This document shows positions 5,371 to 7,145 of a DNA stretch of 7,145 nt, in pieces. The position numbers and the translations under genes are program-made. The stretch comes from Candidatus Latescibacterota bacterium (GTDB lineage: Bacteria; Latescibacterota; MVCY01): contig JAUWEO010000090.1 of assembly GCA_030608245.1 (NCBI GenBank), positions 1-7,145 of the forward strand, in the 5' to 3' direction. Numbering within the stretch: the first letter of the stretch is position 1; each line of letters starts with the position of its first letter. A model generated the notes under the pieces. That model saw nothing but the letters and a program-made list of their open reading frames with translations. It was not told the DNA's origin and made no database searches.

Positions 5371-7145
5371 CAGTCGCTTACGATTATGCCTTCCTCATGC
5401 TCCGCTACCGATTCTTCAACCTCAGGGGTACCTGTCTGAGCAGTTTCATGCATCCGGTGGAGTGCCATTAGCCAGCAGACTGTGGACTCACCTCCCTCAT
5501 TGCGATTCACACCGGCGGATTGCAGCCCATCTCGGCAACCTCCTGTGCTGAAATCATATACTATCTCGCGAAGGTCGTTTCTGCCTAAGAACCAGTCGAA
5601 ACATCGGTTCATCTCTGTATGCCAGATTTTGTTCTGAGTTGCCGTGTAAGCCTCATAACAGGCGTCCACGAGGGCAGCGACTTCAATGGGTTGTTGATCA
5701 AATCGTGCCCTCTTTCCACCCCGCTTAAACCAGCCCTTGTTGCCTATCAGTGAGAGGTGGCCGTCTTTCGCAGTTTGGATTTCAAGCAGCCATTCAAGTG
5801 AGCGCACTCCCTGATGCCACATTGCCTCATCTTCAAGCCACTGTCCTGCGGCAATCAGGGCTTGAGGCAGACGGGCATTAGCATAAGCGACGATATCTTC
5901 CCCCCAGGGCCATTCTTCCGAACTGTTCGTCCCGAATAGATCGAAGAGCCGCTGTGCCAGTGACTGGAGGGTATCTCGCGCTTCCCGATCGCCACCGAAT
6001 CGCTGAAGATACTCCCGACAGCCCAAGATAGAGTATGCCCAAGCCCGAGGTGAGGTAAAAGATAGACAAGCAGGTAGTGTCTGATTGAATAAGCTGGTGG
6101 CAAATCCCAAAATGGCGTCTGTGGGCGCATTGTCCACAGTGACGCCCAACGCCCACAGTGTTCGGCCATGACTGTCCTCTGAACCCACCTCTTCACGCCA
6201 TCGCCTGTCGTAGGACATAAAATTTCGCACCCGACCTTTTTCTCTGTTCAAGGAATAATCAAGAAAAGCCAGATAGATATGCAAAAGGGGCAAAATGCTT
6301 TCATCCTTGAAAAGTCTGAAATCCATCAGAGCAACGATCGCTGCGCGGGCATTATCATCGGTGCAGTAGCCGTGGGAGCGGTTCGGGGTGGTGTAAAAAG
6401 CGTGCTGAGAAACTCCTGTATCGTCAGTCATCATCCGGAGATGATCCAGGTTGACCTCAGGGACGGCTAGTTGTTCCACCGCAGTGCGCCGAACACGTGA
6501 ACGCACTGCCAGCTTACCATGCTCTTGTATAGCCCGCTGAAAAGCCTTAAAGTAGCTACCTGCCACTTCCTTCCAGACCATCTCCCGTCCGAATCGGTAA
6601 GCTCGTTTCCGCAGACGATGCCGTTTTGTTTCGTTGCCCAGTAATTCGCACAGCTGAGTGGCCAATGCACTTGCATCTCTGAAAGGCACCAGGCACCCGC
6701 GCTCATCGGCCAACAGCTCTTCAGCATACCAATAGGGAGTAGAAATGACCGCCTTCCCACACCCCAGCGCATAGGCCAGCGATCCCGAAGCACTTTGTTC
6801 CTTCGACAGATATGGTGTTACACAGATATCTGCCGCAACGAGAAATTGCAACAACCCTTGGAGTTTCACAAATCTGTTATGGAAAACAACGTGTCGCTCT
6901 AATTTCAACTGCTTGACCAATCTTTCTAACGAAACCCGATATTGCTCACCAAAGCGGCGTTTGACCTCTGGATGAGTGGCGCCTAGCACAATATACAAGA
7001 CATCAGGGAACTCTTTCATCACTGAGGCAAGAGCCTCAATGGCCACTTCAAGACCTTTGTTCGGATTCAGCAACCCGAAGGTCAGGATGACGCGGCGGCC
7101 CTCAGCGTGAAACTTGTCCTTGTAATAGGCCGGGTCAAGAAAAGG
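5370..7145 (-). CDS. GT4-type glycosyltransferase with C-terminal toroid-like domain, N-terminus cut by window edge
   Basis: The reading frame is open to the window edge, so the 591 visible residues are the C-terminal part of a larger protein; there is no start inside the window. Residues about 18-210 are the nucleotide-sugar-binding half of a GT-B fold (glycosyl transferase group 1, GT4). They include LTFGLLNPNKGLEVAIEAL, YIVLGATHPEV, VTPYLSKEQSASGSLAYALG and GKAVISTPYWYAEELL. After a basic linker, residues about 230-560 form a helical domain with TDDTGVSQHA, HGYCTDDNARA, FDQQPIEVAALVDACYEAY and GGCRDGLQSAGVNRNEGGES. This arrangement is known from large bacterial glycosyltransferases, and the second domain looks like an alpha/alpha toroid (six-hairpin glycosidase-like) fold. 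The product is probably a cytoplasmic enzyme of polysaccharide or glycan synthesis; donor and acceptor cannot be told from sequence. The acidic tail EVEESVAEHEEG ends at a TGA, with no terminator hairpin behind it. Confidence 0.88.
   Translation of the reverse strand, partial: PFLDPAYYKDKFHAEGRRVILTFGLLNPNKGLEVAIEALASVMKEFPDVLYIVLGATHPEVKRRFGEQYRVSLERLVKQLKLERHVVFHNRFVKLQGLLQFLVAADICVTPYLSKEQSASGSLAYALGCGKAVISTPYWYAEELLADERGCLVPFRDASALATQLCELLGNETKRHRLRKRAYRFGREMVWKEVAGSYFKAFQRAIQEHGKLAVRSRVRRTAVEQLAVPEVNLDHLRMMTDDTGVSQHAFYTTPNRSHGYCTDDNARAAIVALMDFRLFKDESILPLLHIYLAFLDYSLNREKGRVRNFMSYDRRWREEVGSEDSHGRTLWALGVTVDNAPTDAILGFATSLFNQTLPACLSFTSPRAWAYSILGCREYLQRFGGDREARDTLQSLAQRLFDLFGTNSSEEWPWGEDIVAYANARLPQALIAAGQWLEDEAMWHQGVRSLEWLLEIQTAKDGHLSLIGNKGWFKRGGKRARFDQQPIEVAALVDACYEAYTATQNKIWHTEMNRCFDWFLGRNDLREIVYDFSTGGCRDGLQSAGVNRNEGGESTVCWLMALHRMHETAQTGTPEVEESVAEHEEGIIVSD

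Overview
This is a bacterial chromosomal segment. UvrA and Der are conserved bacterial housekeeping proteins, and base composition looks close to balanced by eye. All genes lie on the minus strand, so transcription runs from position 7145 towards 1. Nothing seen fixes the phylum; the mostly Shine-Dalgarno-free starts and the family mix suggest an uncultured lineage, but that is only an impression. No tRNA, rRNA, CRISPR array, insertion sequence or convincing terminator was seen.

Layout in order of transcription: (1) 7145-5370, the C-terminal 591 residues of a large GT4-type glycosyltransferase whose catalytic half is followed by a probable alpha-helical toroid (glycosidase-like) domain; its N-terminus lies beyond the window. 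(2) 5370-4979, about 390 bases without an intact gene. They hold two juxtaposed gene fragments: a piece resembling an AmmeMemoRadiSam-type radical SAM protein, and a lipoprotein signal peptide plus the first residues of what looks like an ABC-transporter substrate-binding protein, broken by a -1 frame change. (3) 4978-4334, a PhoU-like/DUF47 protein with the only strong ribosome binding site in the window. (4) 4243-3305, a PiT-family (inorganic phosphate) permease. (5) 3234-457, a complete UvrA excision nuclease subunit. (6) 407-1, the first 135 residues of the ribosome-assembly GTPase Der, cut by the window edge.

The DUF47-PiT pair is a well-known two-gene phosphate uptake module. uvrA and der follow in the same direction with gaps of 70 and 49 bases and no visible terminator, so read-through from the phosphate genes is possible, although the functions are unrelated. 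The glycosyltransferase belongs to a separate function, probably polysaccharide or glycan synthesis.

Most of the window is ordinary. The most unusual part is the degraded junction at 4979-5370, where remains of two unrelated genes are fused and the ribosome binding site of the next gene lies inside the second remnant. A smaller oddity is a His in place of the usual acidic residue in the second signature repeat of the phosphate permease. I found no convincing new biological system.
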